Both the position numbers and the translations under genes were made by a program. The notes beneath the pieces were generated by a model. The model had not been told where the DNA came from and ran no database searches. It worked only from the letters and a program-made list of their open reading frames with translations. Below, one piece after another: positions 49,671 to 61,314 of a stretch of 64,000 bases of DNA. The stretch lies in NCBI GenBank assembly GCA_902590695.1, contig CACIXR010000002.1, forward strand, positions 1 through 64,000, read 5' to 3'. Position 1 is the stretch's first letter. The number at the start of each line of letters is the position of its first letter. Origin of the DNA: an uncultured Alphaproteobacteria bacterium (GTDB lineage Bacteria > Pseudomonadota > Alphaproteobacteria > HIMB59 > GCA-002718135).

Positions 49671-50620
49671 CAATACTAGTATTAGCAGAGCATAATAATA
49701 TAGATATCAAATCATCAACCTTAAATACTATATTTGCAGCATCCCAAATAGATCAAGATATCCATGTTTTGGTAACTGGCTATGAATGTGAAGAGTTAGC
49801 TAAAAATATCTCTAAATGTGAAAAGGTTTCAAAAGTATATTTAGCCAATAATGAAAAACTTAAAAACCCAATTGCTGAAAACATTGAGCCTATCGTTGTA
49901 TCTTTGGCTAATAATTATTCCCACATAATGGCACCTGCGACAACATTTGGTAAAAATATTTTTCCTAGAATAGCGGTTAAACTAGATATTGCACAAGTTA
50001 GTGATGTTATAAAAATAATAAGCTCCGATACTTTTATGAGGCCAATTTACGCTGGTAACGCTATTGCAACAGTTAAATCAAATGACAAGATTAAAGTAGT
50101 AACAGTAAGACCAACATCTTTTGATCCTGTAGAAACTAGCGGTGGAAAAGAACAGGTCGAAAATATTTCTTTTGATAATGATAGTGGCAGTGTTGAATTT
50201 ATAGATAGAGAAGAATCTCAATCTGAAAGACCAGAGTTAAGTACTGCTCGAGTTGTGATATCCGGTGGCAGAGGATTACAAAGTGCCGAAAATTTTAAAC
50301 TTTTAAATGAAATAGCAGATAAGCTTAATGCGGCAGTTGGTGCTTCTCGTGCTGCTGTAGATGCTGGTTATGTTTCTAATGATTATCAAGTTGGGCAAAC
50401 TGGTAAAGTAGTTGTCCCAGATTTGTATATTGCCGTCGGAATTTCTGGTGCAATACAGCACTTAGCAGGTATGAAAGAAAGTAAGGTAATTGTTGCAATC
50501 AATAAAGATGAAGAAGCGCCAATATTCAATGTTGCTGATTATGGATTAAACGCTGATTTATTTGAGGCATTGCCACAATTATCTTCTGAACTAGATAAAT
50601 TAAATACTATTCAACAATAA
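49667..50620 (+). CDS. etfA: Electron transfer flavoprotein alpha subunit
   Basis: [69 protein letters not shown]. Confidence 0.97.
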   Translation: MTILVLAEHNNIDIKSSTLNTIFAASQIDQDIHVLVTGYECEELAKNISKCEKVSKVYLANNEKLKNPIAENIEPIVVSLANNYSHIMAPATTFGKNIFPRIAVKLDIAQVSDVIKIISSDTFMRPIYAGNAIATVKSNDKIKVVTVRPTSFDPVETSGGKEQVENISFDNDSGSVEFIDREESQSERPELSTARVVISGGRGLQSAENFKLLNEIADKLNAAVGASRAAVDAGYVSNDYQVGQTGKVVVPDLYIAVGISGAIQHLAGMKESKVIVAINKDEEAPIFNVADYGLNADLFEALPQLSSELDKLNTIQQ

Positions 50621-50643
50621 ATTAATTTATTACAATAAATAAA

Positions 50644-52272
50644 ATGGAAGTAGAACGCGAGTCAATGGACTATGATGTTGTGGTTGTAGGTGCTGGTCCA
50701 TCAGGCCTTTCAACTGCAATTAAACTAAAACAGTTGAACCCAGATGTTAATGTTTGTGTATTAGAAAAGGGATCAGAGGTAGGAGCTCACATTTTAAGTG
50801 GTAATGTTTTTGAAACAAGAGCACTCGATGAATTAATACCTGATTGGAGAAGCAAAGACTCACCAATAAAAACTAAAGTAACAAAAGAAAAGTTTTTATT
50901 CTTATCTAAGAACGGTTCGTTAAATTGGCCTACATGGCTCCTTCCTAGTGTTCAAAAAAATCATAAGAATTATATCATTAGTCTTGCAAATTTATGTAGA
51001 TGGCTTGCAAGTGAAGCTGAAAGTTTAGGAGTAGAAATTTTTCCAGGATTTGCGGCATCTAAAATATTATATTCAGATGATGATCATGTAATTGGTGTTC
51101 AAACTGGTGATATGGGTATTGATAAAGATGGTAACAAAAAAGATAGTTTTGAACCAGGTATTAATATTAAGGCTAAAGTAACAGTATTTGCTGAGGGTTG
51201 TAGAGGTCATTTAGGTAAGGAATTAATTAAAAAATATAATTTATCGAAAGATAAGTCACCACAACAATACGGAATTGGATTTAAAGAAATTTGGGAAGTA
51301 GATGAAAGTCAGCATGAGGAAGGTCTTGTTATGCATACTGCTGGTTGGCCATTAGATAATGCAACTTATGGCGGCAGTTTTTGTTATCATGCTGAAAATA
51401 AACAAATATTTTTAGGATACGTAATCGGTCTTGATTATAAAAATCCTTATTTATCACCTTATGATGAATTTCAAAAATTTAAAACTCACCCAGCAATTAA
51501 GAAAATCCTAACTAATGGAAAACGTATAGCGTATGGAGCAAGGGCACTTATTGAAGGTGGTATTCAAAGTTTACCTAAAATGTATATGCCGGGCGCATTA
51601 CTAGTTGGATGTGATGCAGGCACCTTAAATATGCCAAAGATTAAAGGTTCACATACTGCAATGAAAAGTGGAATTATAGCTGCTGAAACAATTAATGATT
51701 ATTTAAGTAAATCTGTATCTCTTGCAGCATATGAAGATAAATTTAAACATTCATGGCTTTATAAAGAATTGTTTGCAGCAAGGAATGTAAAACCTAGTTT
51801 TAATTGGGGGTTAATACCTGCAATAATATTTACAGGTATTGATCAAATAATTTTTAGAGGTAAGCTTCCTTTTACACTAAAACACAAACATGCTGATCAT
51901 GAAGCTTTACAATTAGCAAAAGATTCAAAAAAAATAGATTATCCAAAATATGATGGAATATTTACTTTTGATAAAACTAGTTCTGTTTATTTGACTGGAA
52001 CTAACCATGAAGCTGATCAGCCAGTTCATTTACAATTAAAGGATAAGGAATTACCAATAAAATTTACTTTAAATGCTTATGATGAGCCATCTCAAAGATA
52101 TTGTCCTGCTGGTGTATATGAGGTTGATAAGACAGATAGTCAAAATCCTAAATTTGTAATTAATGCGCAAAATTGTATTCATTGTAAAACATGTGATATT
52201 AAAGAACCATCTCAAAACATAAATTGGGTTGTACCTGAAGGTAGTGGGGGACCAAATTATGCAAATATGTAA
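50644..52272 (+). CDS. Electron transfer flavoprotein-ubiquinone oxidoreductase
   Basis: VVVVGAGPSGLSTAIKLKQ, FAEGCRGHLGKELI, C-terminal ferredoxin-like NAQNCIHCKTCDIKEPSQNINWVVPEGSGGPNY. Confidence 0.96.
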   Translation: MEVERESMDYDVVVVGAGPSGLSTAIKLKQLNPDVNVCVLEKGSEVGAHILSGNVFETRALDELIPDWRSKDSPIKTKVTKEKFLFLSKNGSLNWPTWLLPSVQKNHKNYIISLANLCRWLASEAESLGVEIFPGFAASKILYSDDDHVIGVQTGDMGIDKDGNKKDSFEPGINIKAKVTVFAEGCRGHLGKELIKKYNLSKDKSPQQYGIGFKEIWEVDESQHEEGLVMHTAGWPLDNATYGGSFCYHAENKQIFLGYVIGLDYKNPYLSPYDEFQKFKTHPAIKKILTNGKRIAYGARALIEGGIQSLPKMYMPGALLVGCDAGTLNMPKIKGSHTAMKSGIIAAETINDYLSKSVSLAAYEDKFKHSWLYKELFAARNVKPSFNWGLIPAIIFTGIDQIIFRGKLPFTLKHKHADHEALQLAKDSKKIDYPKYDGIFTFDKTSSVYLTGTNHEADQPVHLQLKDKELPIKFTLNAYDEPSQRYCPAGVYEVDKTDSQNPKFVINAQNCIHCKTCDIKEPSQNINWVVPEGSGGPNYANM

Positions 52273-52317
52273 TATATTTGAAAAATACTTATTTATTTAA
52301 ATTGATTCATTTTCATC

Positions 52318-53151
52318 ATGAATAAAAATAAAATTGTATTTACATTTGCAACATCGGAAGTAAATTTTATTGGTCAAATATTTATTAAGATTACTGAGTT
52401 ATTAACAGGAAAATTAAAATTAAAAAAATTATATGATGAATATTTATCTGAAAATAGACCGCCTGAGCTTTTTTGGGATGATGCAGTAGATAAATTAAAT
52501 TTTACTTTGATAACTAATTTTCAGGACGGTAGTTACATTCCAAATAAAGGAAAATTAATTGTTATTGCAAATCATGCTTTTGGAGTTGCTGATGGTGTAT
52601 CCATATGTTCAGCAATTTCAAAAGTAAGACAAGATTATAAAATGGTTACACATAAAGTTTTAAGACAAGCGGAGGCAGTAAAAGATAAAATATTACCAAT
52701 TGATTTTAATGAAAATAGAGAAGCTCTGTTAACTAATATTAATACACGTAAAGAAGCTGAAAAAGTTTTGCATAATGAAGGTGTTTTGGTGCTTTTCCCT
52801 TCTGGAACGATAGCGACTAAACAAAACTTAAAAATGAATACAAAAGCTGACGATGGTGAGTGGAAACAATGGGTATCGAAATTAGTCCTTAAAACTAAAA
52901 GCCCTGTGTTACCAATTTTTTTTGATGGTCAAAATAGTCAATTATATCATATTGCTAATAAAATAGGTCAAACCTTTAGATATTCTCTATGTATGTATGA
53001 ACTAAAAAGAAAAATTGGCGATAATATTTATATGTATTTTGGATCTTTAATTCCATATGAAACTCTAAAAAATATTGGAGATATTAAGCAAATTACCGAA
53101 TATCTTAGATTAACCACTTACTCTTTGGATCCACAAATTAGTAAAAATTAA
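52318..53151 (+). CDS. Lysophospholipid acyltransferase family (PlsC-like) protein
   Basis: VIANHAFGVADG, LVLFPSGTIAT, PVLPIFFDGQNS. Confidence 0.8.
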   Translation: MNKNKIVFTFATSEVNFIGQIFIKITELLTGKLKLKKLYDEYLSENRPPELFWDDAVDKLNFTLITNFQDGSYIPNKGKLIVIANHAFGVADGVSICSAISKVRQDYKMVTHKVLRQAEAVKDKILPIDFNENREALLTNINTRKEAEKVLHNEGVLVLFPSGTIATKQNLKMNTKADDGEWKQWVSKLVLKTKSPVLPIFFDGQNSQLYHIANKIGQTFRYSLCMYELKRKIGDNIYMYFGSLIPYETLKNIGDIKQITEYLRLTTYSLDPQISKN

Positions 53152-53189
53152 ATATTTATTTTTTATAACTAGCGCCTTATAGACGTCTT

Positions 53190-53882
53190 ATGGTAGGTTT
53201 TGTTGGTGCGCGTGCAAGAAAAAGAAGAAGAAACAGATATTTATTTATTATATTTATTCTAGCAATATTTGGTATTTTTTTCTATTTACCCTCTATAGAT
53301 TTTACAACAGAAGAAAAACAACCTTTGGATGAAATCATCCCAAGTAATGTTGTCGATGAGTCAAGCTTAAGAAATGAAATAGAAGAGTTAAAACTTGAAG
53401 TATTCCAAAAAGATCAAAGGTTAAAATTTAGAGATGATCAAATTAAAAATCTTCGCAAAGAAATAAATGATTTAAATAAATCGTTTAACACTGTTAAAAA
53501 TGATTATGAACAATCCTTAAGCAACATCTCAGATTTAGAGAATAACTCCATAGAAAACTATTCACAAAATATTGAGCAAATAAATTTGCTTAAAAATCAA
53601 ATTACTAAATTAAAAAAACAATTATCAAAGAATGAAAATTTAGTTCTTAAATTAGAAACTGAATTAGCTAATTCTACATCTGCTGAAAATATAGAAGAAG
53701 TAAATATTGAAAATTCAATATTAAAATCAGAAATTAGCCAAATTAAAGAAAAAAATATTAATTTTGAAAAAGAATTAAATAAATTAAAATTAACAATAGA
53801 AAATAAAGATTTGGAAATTGAAAAAAAAGATCAGAAAATAGAAGAATTAATTTATTTAAAAGATTTACAACATCATGGTTAA
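53190..53882 (+). CDS. Hypothetical membrane-anchored coiled-coil protein
   Basis: N-terminal basic segment plus TM helix, then long Lys/Glu-rich heptad-like region. Confidence 0.55.
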   Translation: MVGFVGARARKRRRNRYLFIIFILAIFGIFFYLPSIDFTTEEKQPLDEIIPSNVVDESSLRNEIEELKLEVFQKDQRLKFRDDQIKNLRKEINDLNKSFNTVKNDYEQSLSNISDLENNSIENYSQNIEQINLLKNQITKLKKQLSKNENLVLKLETELANSTSAENIEEVNIENSILKSEISQIKEKNINFEKELNKLKLTIENKDLEIEKKDQKIEELIYLKDLQHHG

Positions 53883-54365
53883 TTATTTATTTTTTTTTCT
53901 AAATAAATAAGGTTCCTCAAAATCTCCAATCCATATTCCCCTTTTTTTTTGTTTTGCTTCTTCTTCTTCTTCAATATAATCTCTTGAATAATATCGATAA
54001 GCTATCGCCCATCCATTCAGAACCATTGCACTATTTAAATCTAAATTATCTTTATAGCAGACTCCAATAAATCTATTATATCGATCCTTACCCTTTGTGA
54101 TGCATTCAATTTTATTGTTATCAATTAATTCTTTTAAGAAATTTGTTGATTCCACACCACAATTCCAGACTTTACTATTTTTATTACATGTTTGATTTGT
54201 CTCAGGGGCATCAATAGCATGCAGTCTTATTTTATTTTTATTAATATGAATAGTATCGCCATCAATTACTTTTGCTTTTCCAAATATAGTTTTGCCAGAT
54301 GATACTGTGCTTAATGAAATTAAGATTAAAAATAAATTAAATATTAAGATTTTTACTACCATCAA
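53883..54365 (-). CDS. Secreted thermonuclease (SNase) family protein
   Basis: KAKVIDGDTIHINKNKIRLHAIDAPETNQTC, RYNRFIGVCYKDNLDLNSAMVLNGWAIAYRYYS. Confidence 0.9.
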   Translation of the reverse strand: MMVVKILIFNLFLILISLSTVSSGKTIFGKAKVIDGDTIHINKNKIRLHAIDAPETNQTCNKNSKVWNCGVESTNFLKELIDNNKIECITKGKDRYNRFIGVCYKDNLDLNSAMVLNGWAIAYRYYSRDYIEEEEEAKQKKRGIWIGDFEEPYLFRKKNK

Positions 54366-54912
54366 CTAATAAATCATAAACATATTTTGCATGTGATCTG
54401 TTTAAATGTAAATCTAATGAAGTTTCTTCTTTGTCAGTATTATTTCTAATAAAAAGTATTGGAATTTTTATAAATATAGTTTGAGCTACAGAAAAATTAG
54501 TTTCCAAAATTTTTTCTAAGTTCGCGACAAGAAATTTAGAAAGTAAAATAAATACCTTTTTCCCTTCAAGCCTTAAAACAGTTTTATTAAATGAAACATC
54601 AGTTATTGCTGTTTTTTCTGGATTAAGTTTAGACTCTAATAGAGAAATAATATCATCTTTCTCATTTTCTGGTGTTTCGACTAACCATTCATTAGGACCA
54701 AGCCACATAATACTAATATTATTATTAAAAATTCTTACATTTGGCTCAATTGGTAAAACCAGGTTTAATACTGAGCCTATATTTTTCATAAATTCTTTAT
54801 CTGAACTTTTACCTCGTATATTTATTTTACCTGATAGAGCTTTTTCTTCTATTGTTACTCCATTGTAATTTTTTTTATCTATATTCAAAACATTACTGTA
54901 AGTTAAACTCAT
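54337..54912 (-). CDS. soxG: Sarcosine oxidase gamma subunit
   Basis: WLGPNEWLVETPENEKDDIISLLE, LHLNRSHAKYVYDLLVDG; position after the alpha subunit gene. Confidence 0.85.
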   Translation of the reverse strand: MSLTYSNVLNIDKKNYNGVTIEEKALSGKINIRGKSSDKEFMKNIGSVLNLVLPIEPNVRIFNNNISIMWLGPNEWLVETPENEKDDIISLLESKLNPEKTAITDVSFNKTVLRLEGKKVFILLSKFLVANLEKILETNFSVAQTIFIKIPILFIRNNTDKEETSLDLHLNRSHAKYVYDLLVDGSKNLNI

Positions 54913-57899
54913 TGATTAACCCTTTGATTCTCAGGATCAATAAATATTGGACTAGTTATTTCTACTTCAATATTTTCATTTTCCATTGGAGCAATTAAAA
55001 CACTTCCTTTTTTTTCAAGACCACCTTTGATTAAAGCTAAAGCAAAAGAGCTTTTTAAATTAGGTGAATAGTAACTAGAGGTCACGTGACCAACCATTTT
55101 CATAGGTAGGGCAGTTATTTCTTCAACCAATTGAGATCCTTCTTCAAGAATCTTATTTGGATCTTTAGTTCTTAATCCAACTAATTGTTTCCTATCTTTT
55201 TTAATAGTATCACTTCTATATAATGCCCTTTTACCAATAAAATCATATTTCTTTTTACTAACTATCCAGTCCATATCCAGATCTACTGGTGTCACTGATC
55301 CATCTGTTTCTTGACCAACAATAATAAATCCTTTTTCAGCACGAAGTACATGCATCGCTTCAGTACCATATGGCGTAATATTAAATTCCTTACCTTTATC
55401 TATACAAAGTTCCCAAAGATTTTTAGCATAGCCAGATGGCACATTTATTTCATAACACATTTCCCCAGTAAAACTTATGCGCATGACTCTACATTTTATT
55501 CCGTTAATATTAATATTCTTAAAACTCATATGAGGAAAATTTTCTTTTGAAAAATCAAAATCTGGAACTAGCTTTTGCATTAATTTTTTAGAATTGGGGC
55601 CATTTAAGCTTATCGTTCCATAATTTTCTGTTACGGATGTTAAATATACTTCTAACTCTGGCCATTCTGTTTGCAACCAATCTTCTAATTTTGACATTAC
55701 TGATGCCGCATTTCCTGTTGTTGTTGACATAAGATAGTGATACTCATCCAATCTAGTTGTTACACCATCATCAATAACCATTCCATCGTCACCTAACATT
55801 ACACCATATCGACATTTTCCTATTTCTAATTTTGACCATGAATTTGTGTAAACTCTATTTAAAAATTCACTTACATCTCTACCCTTAATATCTATTTTAC
55901 CAAGAGTTGATGCATCTAATATTCCTAGACTATCTCTAGTTGCTTTTACCTCTCTATTTAAAGCAGATTGAAAATTTTCATTCTTTTGAGGATAATACCA
56001 GGCTCTTTTCCATTGGCCTACGTCCTCAAATAAAGCTTTATTATCAATATGCCATTGATGCATTGGGCTTGTTCTCTCTAAATCAAAAAATTCTTTAACA
56101 TGACGTCCAGCAATTGCTCCAAATGTTACTGGTTTATAGGGTAAACGAAATGTTGTTGTACCTAATTCAGAGATTTCAGTATTTGTTAATTCTGATATTA
56201 TTCCAAGTGCATTAACATTACTGGTCTTGCCTTGATCAGTTGCCATTCCTGTAGTTGTATATCGTTTGACATGTTCAATGGATTGAAAACCCTCTTTTAA
56301 AGCCAGTTTAATATCTTTTGCTGTTACATCGTTTTGAAAATCTACAAACATTTTTGTTCTTGAGATGCTGTTCTTTGATGTAATCCAAACATTTTCGTGT
56401 TTGCCATGCTGCACATTATCTGATTTGTAATTTACTTCACCAAGTTCATTTTGCTGATTATCATTTAAATATTTATATGTATCTTCTTCAGTTTTTATTA
56501 ATATTTCATTTAAATTATAGTCACCATTGCAACTACCAACACACAATGTATCTTGATAAACTTCATTAGGAATAAAACTTCCATCTACATCTCTAAATTT
56601 GAGTTTTCCTTTTGATTGAGTAAATAAATGAACAGTAGGAGTCCAGCCACCAGCAATTGCTAAAAGATCGCATTTAATATTAATAGAAGATTTTTCATTA
56701 TTGTTTTCAGTTTTTATTTTTCTTAATTTAACTTCTCTAATTTTTAATCTTCCAACAGTATCACTAATTTCATAACCTTTTAGTATAGTAATACCTAATT
56801 TATTTGCTATTTTAGGGTAATATCCATCACTACCATCTCTTGTATCGACAATAGCCTCTACTTTTATACCTTGTTCAAAAAAATCTATAGCAGTTTCATA
56901 GGCACTATCATTGTTTGTAAAAAAAACTAAATTTTTTCCAGGTGCAACTCCATACTTATTTAAGTATTTTTTCGCACTGTTAGAAAGCATAATACCAGGC
57001 CTATCATTATTGTTAAAAATTATTGGTCTTTCTATTGTGCCTGTTGCTAAAATAACTTTCTTTGATCTAATTTTCCAAATTCTTTCTTTAATATCGTGTT
57101 TTTTATATAATCCTTTTTCTGGATCAATTTCTTGGACAGCTAATAATAAATTATAATTTAAATAAGCAAAACAAGTTGTATTTTTTACTATTTTTATATT
57201 TGAATTTTTAGAAAGTTTATCAACTATTTTATTTTTCCATTCATTAATTGGCAAGTTATCTATTTTAATATCTTGATTTCTTGTAGATAAAATTTCACCT
57301 CCGAGATCGTCTTCTTGCTCAATAAGTAATACTTTATAATTATTATTCGCTGCAATTTCTGCTGAAATTAATCCGCTAACTCCTGCTCCAACAACTAGAA
57401 CATCACAATGATAATGAAAGTGTTCGTATTTGTGGGGATCATCTTTTTTTGGAGATTTACCAAGTCCTGCAGCATGTCTTATAAAAAACTCATATCCCTT
57501 CCAAAACTTTGGCGGCCACATAAAGGTCTTGTAATAGAACCCTGCAGGAAAAAATGGTGATAGTAAATCATTTATAGCGCCTACATCAAATTTTACTGAC
57601 GGCCAATTATTTTGACTAAAAGCTTTTAACCCCTCATATATTTGGACTTCAGTCACTCTTCTATTAGGTTCGGTATGTTCTTTAGTCTCAAGCTGAACTA
57701 TTCCATTAGGTTCTTCACTACCTGCAGTATAAATACCCCGCGGTCGATGATATTTAAAACTTCTTCCTACTAAGTGAACATCATTTGCAAGAAGTGCTGA
57801 AGCCAGGGTATCACCTTCAAATCCAAAATATTCTTTATTATCAAAATAAAACCTAACAGACTTATTATTTTCGAGATTTTTATTATTTTTGTATCGCAT
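54909..57899 (-). CDS. soxA: Sarcosine oxidase alpha subunit
   Basis: FEGDTLASALLANDVHLVGRSFKYHRPRGIYTAGSEEPNGIVQL, DVLVVGAGVSGLISAEIA, C-terminal GcvT domain. Confidence 0.96.
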   Translation of the reverse strand: MRYKNNKNLENNKSVRFYFDNKEYFGFEGDTLASALLANDVHLVGRSFKYHRPRGIYTAGSEEPNGIVQLETKEHTEPNRRVTEVQIYEGLKAFSQNNWPSVKFDVGAINDLLSPFFPAGFYYKTFMWPPKFWKGYEFFIRHAAGLGKSPKKDDPHKYEHFHYHCDVLVVGAGVSGLISAEIAANNNYKVLLIEQEDDLGGEILSTRNQDIKIDNLPINEWKNKIVDKLSKNSNIKIVKNTTCFAYLNYNLLLAVQEIDPEKGLYKKHDIKERIWKIRSKKVILATGTIERPIIFNNNDRPGIMLSNSAKKYLNKYGVAPGKNLVFFTNNDSAYETAIDFFEQGIKVEAIVDTRDGSDGYYPKIANKLGITILKGYEISDTVGRLKIREVKLRKIKTENNNEKSSINIKCDLLAIAGGWTPTVHLFTQSKGKLKFRDVDGSFIPNEVYQDTLCVGSCNGDYNLNEILIKTEEDTYKYLNDNQQNELGEVNYKSDNVQHGKHENVWITSKNSISRTKMFVDFQNDVTAKDIKLALKEGFQSIEHVKRYTTTGMATDQGKTSNVNALGIISELTNTEISELGTTTFRLPYKPVTFGAIAGRHVKEFFDLERTSPMHQWHIDNKALFEDVGQWKRAWYYPQKNENFQSALNREVKATRDSLGILDASTLGKIDIKGRDVSEFLNRVYTNSWSKLEIGKCRYGVMLGDDGMVIDDGVTTRLDEYHYLMSTTTGNAASVMSKLEDWLQTEWPELEVYLTSVTENYGTISLNGPNSKKLMQKLVPDFDFSKENFPHMSFKNININGIKCRVMRISFTGEMCYEINVPSGYAKNLWELCIDKGKEFNITPYGTEAMHVLRAEKGFIIVGQETDGSVTPVDLDMDWIVSKKKYDFIGKRALYRSDTIKKDRKQLVGLRTKDPNKILEEGSQLVEEITALPMKMVGHVTSSYYSPNLKSSFALALIKGGLEKKGSVLIAPMENENIEVEITSPIFIDPENQRVNQ

Positions 57900-57907
57900 C
57901 TTTATTT

Positions 57908-58264
57908 TTAAAATCTATCTTTTTTTGATGTTGATAAATTCCCTGATCCAATACTTGGCTCACCTGAAGGAGTAGCTGGAGTATTTGCTTTTAATTTAGG
58001 AGGAGCTTCTCCCATCTTATATACTGCTAGAATTTCATCGGTTGAGGTATTTCTTGCTAAATTAAACCATTGTCTGCATCCATATTCATGGTTCCATCTT
58101 TCATAATGAATACCTTTTTCGTTCTTTCGCAAGAATAAATATTCTGCCCATTGATCATCAGAGAGTTCAGGAGGATTTTTTGGTCTTGCAATATGAGCCT
58201 CACCTCCACAAGAAAATTCAGCTTGATCTCTTTCTCCACAGTATGGGCAATTTATTAAAAACAT
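57908..58264 (-). CDS. soxD: Sarcosine oxidase delta subunit
   Basis: MFLINCPYCGERDQAEFSCGGEAHIARP, HYERWNHEYGCRQWFNLARNTSTDEILAVYKMGE. Confidence 0.96.
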   Translation of the reverse strand: MFLINCPYCGERDQAEFSCGGEAHIARPKNPPELSDDQWAEYLFLRKNEKGIHYERWNHEYGCRQWFNLARNTSTDEILAVYKMGEAPPKLKANTPATPSGEPSIGSGNLSTSKKDRF

Positions 58265-58267
58265 GAT

Positions 58268-59527
58268 TTAATGTGCTACGGCAGCTGCACCATGTTCATC
58301 AACTAATTCACCACTAGAAAATCTATTTATTGTAAAAGGAGCATTTAATTCATGGGCTTGATCATTAGCTATAGTGTGAGCAAATACCCAACCAGAACCT
58401 GGTGTTGCTTTGAAACCACCTGTTCCCCAACCACAATTAAAATATAGTCCATTTATGTGAGTTTTGCTGATAATGGGGCTTGCATCAGGACATATATCTA
58501 CAATCCCTCCCCAATGACGAAGCATTTTCATTCTAGAAAATATTGGAAACAATTCAACTATTGCCATTAATGTATCTTCAACAATGTTAAAGCCACCTCT
58601 TTGAGTATATGATGTATATCCATCTGTTCCAGCACCAATAACTAATTCCCCTTTATCTGATTGAGATACATACGCATGAATGGTATTGGACATTACTACA
58701 GTGTCAATAACTGGTTTTACTGGTTCTGAAACTAGAGCTTGCAATGGCTTACTCTCTAAAGGTAATTTAATTCCAGCCATATTGGCAATAACACTGGTAT
58801 GACCTGCAGCAGCTATTCCAATTTTATTTGAATTAATAGTCCCTTTTGTTGTCTCAATACCAGTTACATTTCCATTTTTTACATTAATACCAGTTACTTC
58901 ACAATTTTGAATTATATCAACCCCCATCTCATCAGCTCCTCTTGCATAACCCCATGCAACAGCATCATGTCTTGCAGTTCCTGCTCTTCTTTGTAGTGTT
59001 GCTCCTAAAACAGGATATCTAATGTTTGGTGAAGTATTTATTATTGGACAAAATTCTTTAACTTTCTTTGTATCAAGCCATTCACAATCAATATCATTTA
59101 GTCTGTTTGCATGCCACCGTCTTTTTAATTCTCTTACATCATGAAGATTATGAGCAACATTCAAAACTCCTCTTTGAGAAAACATTACGTTATAATTTAA
59201 TTCTTGAGACATACCTTCCCAAAGTTTTAATGCATGCTCGTATAAAGCTGCACTTTGATCCCATAAATAGTTTGATCTAATTATAGTGGTATTTCGCCCT
59301 GTATTCCCTCCGCCTATCCAACCTTTTTCAATTACTGCAATATTATTAATTCCATGGTTTTTTGCTAAATAGTAAGCAGTAGTTAAACCGTGTCCACCAC
59401 CACCGACTATTATTGCATCATAACTTTTTTTTGGTTCAGGACTATTCCACGTCTTTTGCCAATTCTCATGATGATTTAAAGCGTTTCTAGCAATAGAAAG
59501 AAATGAGTATTTATTTTTATTAAACAT
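58268..59527 (-). CDS. soxB: Sarcosine oxidase beta subunit
   Basis: [52 protein letters not shown]. Confidence 0.97.
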   Translation of the reverse strand: MFNKNKYSFLSIARNALNHHENWQKTWNSPEPKKSYDAIIVGGGGHGLTTAYYLAKNHGINNIAVIEKGWIGGGNTGRNTTIIRSNYLWDQSAALYEHALKLWEGMSQELNYNVMFSQRGVLNVAHNLHDVRELKRRWHANRLNDIDCEWLDTKKVKEFCPIINTSPNIRYPVLGATLQRRAGTARHDAVAWGYARGADEMGVDIIQNCEVTGINVKNGNVTGIETTKGTINSNKIGIAAAGHTSVIANMAGIKLPLESKPLQALVSEPVKPVIDTVVMSNTIHAYVSQSDKGELVIGAGTDGYTSYTQRGGFNIVEDTLMAIVELFPIFSRMKMLRHWGGIVDICPDASPIISKTHINGLYFNCGWGTGGFKATPGSGWVFAHTIANDQAHELNAPFTINRFSSGELVDEHGAAAVAH

Positions 59528-59547
59528 TATAACTCTTTATAGCAGTT

Positions 59548-61221
59548 TTAAAAAAGACCTTCAATTTCTCCATGGTCATTTAGCTTTATCGAATTTGCCG
59601 CAGGAACACTTGGTAGACCCGGCATGGTCATAATATCTCCGCAAACAACTACTATAAATTCTGCTCCTGATGACAATCTTACCTCTCTAATAGGTAAAAC
59701 GTGGCCAGTAGGGGCACCTTTTAAATTAGGGTCAGTTGAAAAACTATATTGAGTCTTTGCAATGCAAACAGGTAATTTGCCAAATCCTTTAGTTTCAAAA
59801 TCCTTCAATTGTTGACGTACTTTCGTGTCAGCTACAACTTCACTTGCGTGATAAATCTCTTGTGCAATTTTTTCTATTTTTTTGAATAGAGTTAAATCAT
59901 CTTCATATAAAAATTTAAATGTATTTTTATTTTCTTCACAAATATCTATTACATTTTGAGCTAATTTAGTTGCACCATCACCACCATTGGACCAGTGAGT
60001 ACACATAGAAGCCTTGACTCCTTGAGTTGTACAAAAATTTAGAACGGCATCAACTTCAGCTTTAGAATCAGTGACAAAATGATTAATAGCAACAGTTACT
60101 GGTAATCCAAATTTTCTAATATTATTGATATGCCTTTCTAGATTTACTAAACCTTTTTTAAGAGCATTTACATTTTCATTTTTTAAATCTTCTTTTGAAA
60201 CATCGCCATGCATTTTTAGTGCTCTAATTGTAGCTACCAAAACCACACAATCAGGTTTTAAATTTGATTTTCTACATTTTATATCAAGGAATTTTTCTGC
60301 TCCTAGATCAGCTCCAAAGCCTGCTTCAGTTACAACGTAATCACTTAATTTTAAACTAGCTTTAGTTGCAATTACAGAATTGCAACCATGAGCAATATTT
60401 GCAAATGGCCCACCATGAATTATAGCAGGATTATTTTCTAACGTTTGTGTTATGTTGGGCCTAATGGCATCTTTTAATAATACTGTCATTGGACCTTCTG
60501 CCTTTAAATCTTTTGCATAAATAGCTTTTTTGTCTCGTGTATAAGCAATAGTTATATTTCCAATTCTCTCTTCAAGATCTTTTAAATCTTTTGCTAAGCA
60601 GAAAATTGCCATTATCTCCGATGCAACAGTAATATCAAAACCATCTTGTCTAGGATATCCATTTGCAACTCCTCCTAAATCAACAACAATAGATCTAAGT
60701 GATCTATCATTCATATCCATTACTCTCTTCCAAACAACCCTTCTAACATCAATATTTAATTTATTTCCCCAGTAGATATGATTATCAATCAGTGCAGAAA
60801 GTAAATTATGAGCGGATGTAATTGCATGAAAATCTCCAGTAAAATGTAAATTAATTTGCTCCATTGGAACTACTTGAGCATAGCCTCCACCAGCCGCACC
60901 ACCTTTCATACCGAATGATGGACCAAGACTCGGCTCTCTTAAGCAAACTATTGATTTCTTTCCTAGTTTATTAAGACCATCACTTAATCCAACAGAAGTT
61001 GTTGTTTTACCTTCTCCTGCTGGTGTTGGAGTTATTGCTGAGACTAGAACAAGTTTACCATCTTTATTTATATTAAGTGACTCTATGTACTCCAAGTTTA
61101 TTTTTGCTATATGACGACCCATAGGACTGAAGGCTTCAGGTGTGTCTGGTACATCAAGCCCTTTTAGAATTTCACTAATAGGCTTCATTTTAGCTTTTCT
61201 TGCTATTTCAATATCTGACAT
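59548..61221 (-). CDS. fhs: Formate-tetrahydrofolate ligase
   Basis: [67 protein letters not shown]. Confidence 0.98.
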   Translation of the reverse strand: MSDIEIARKAKMKPISEILKGLDVPDTPEAFSPMGRHIAKINLEYIESLNINKDGKLVLVSAITPTPAGEGKTTTSVGLSDGLNKLGKKSIVCLREPSLGPSFGMKGGAAGGGYAQVVPMEQINLHFTGDFHAITSAHNLLSALIDNHIYWGNKLNIDVRRVVWKRVMDMNDRSLRSIVVDLGGVANGYPRQDGFDITVASEIMAIFCLAKDLKDLEERIGNITIAYTRDKKAIYAKDLKAEGPMTVLLKDAIRPNITQTLENNPAIIHGGPFANIAHGCNSVIATKASLKLSDYVVTEAGFGADLGAEKFLDIKCRKSNLKPDCVVLVATIRALKMHGDVSKEDLKNENVNALKKGLVNLERHINNIRKFGLPVTVAINHFVTDSKAEVDAVLNFCTTQGVKASMCTHWSNGGDGATKLAQNVIDICEENKNTFKFLYEDDLTLFKKIEKIAQEIYHASEVVADTKVRQQLKDFETKGFGKLPVCIAKTQYSFSTDPNLKGAPTGHVLPIREVRLSSGAEFIVVVCGDIMTMPGLPSVPAANSIKLNDHGEIEGLF

Positions 61222-61314
61222 GAGACTCCTTAATTATTAGATTCTTATTCTATAAATTAACTTAAATATCAAACAACTTTTGTGTCATTAAAAGATAAAA
61301 AAATTGTGAAGAAG

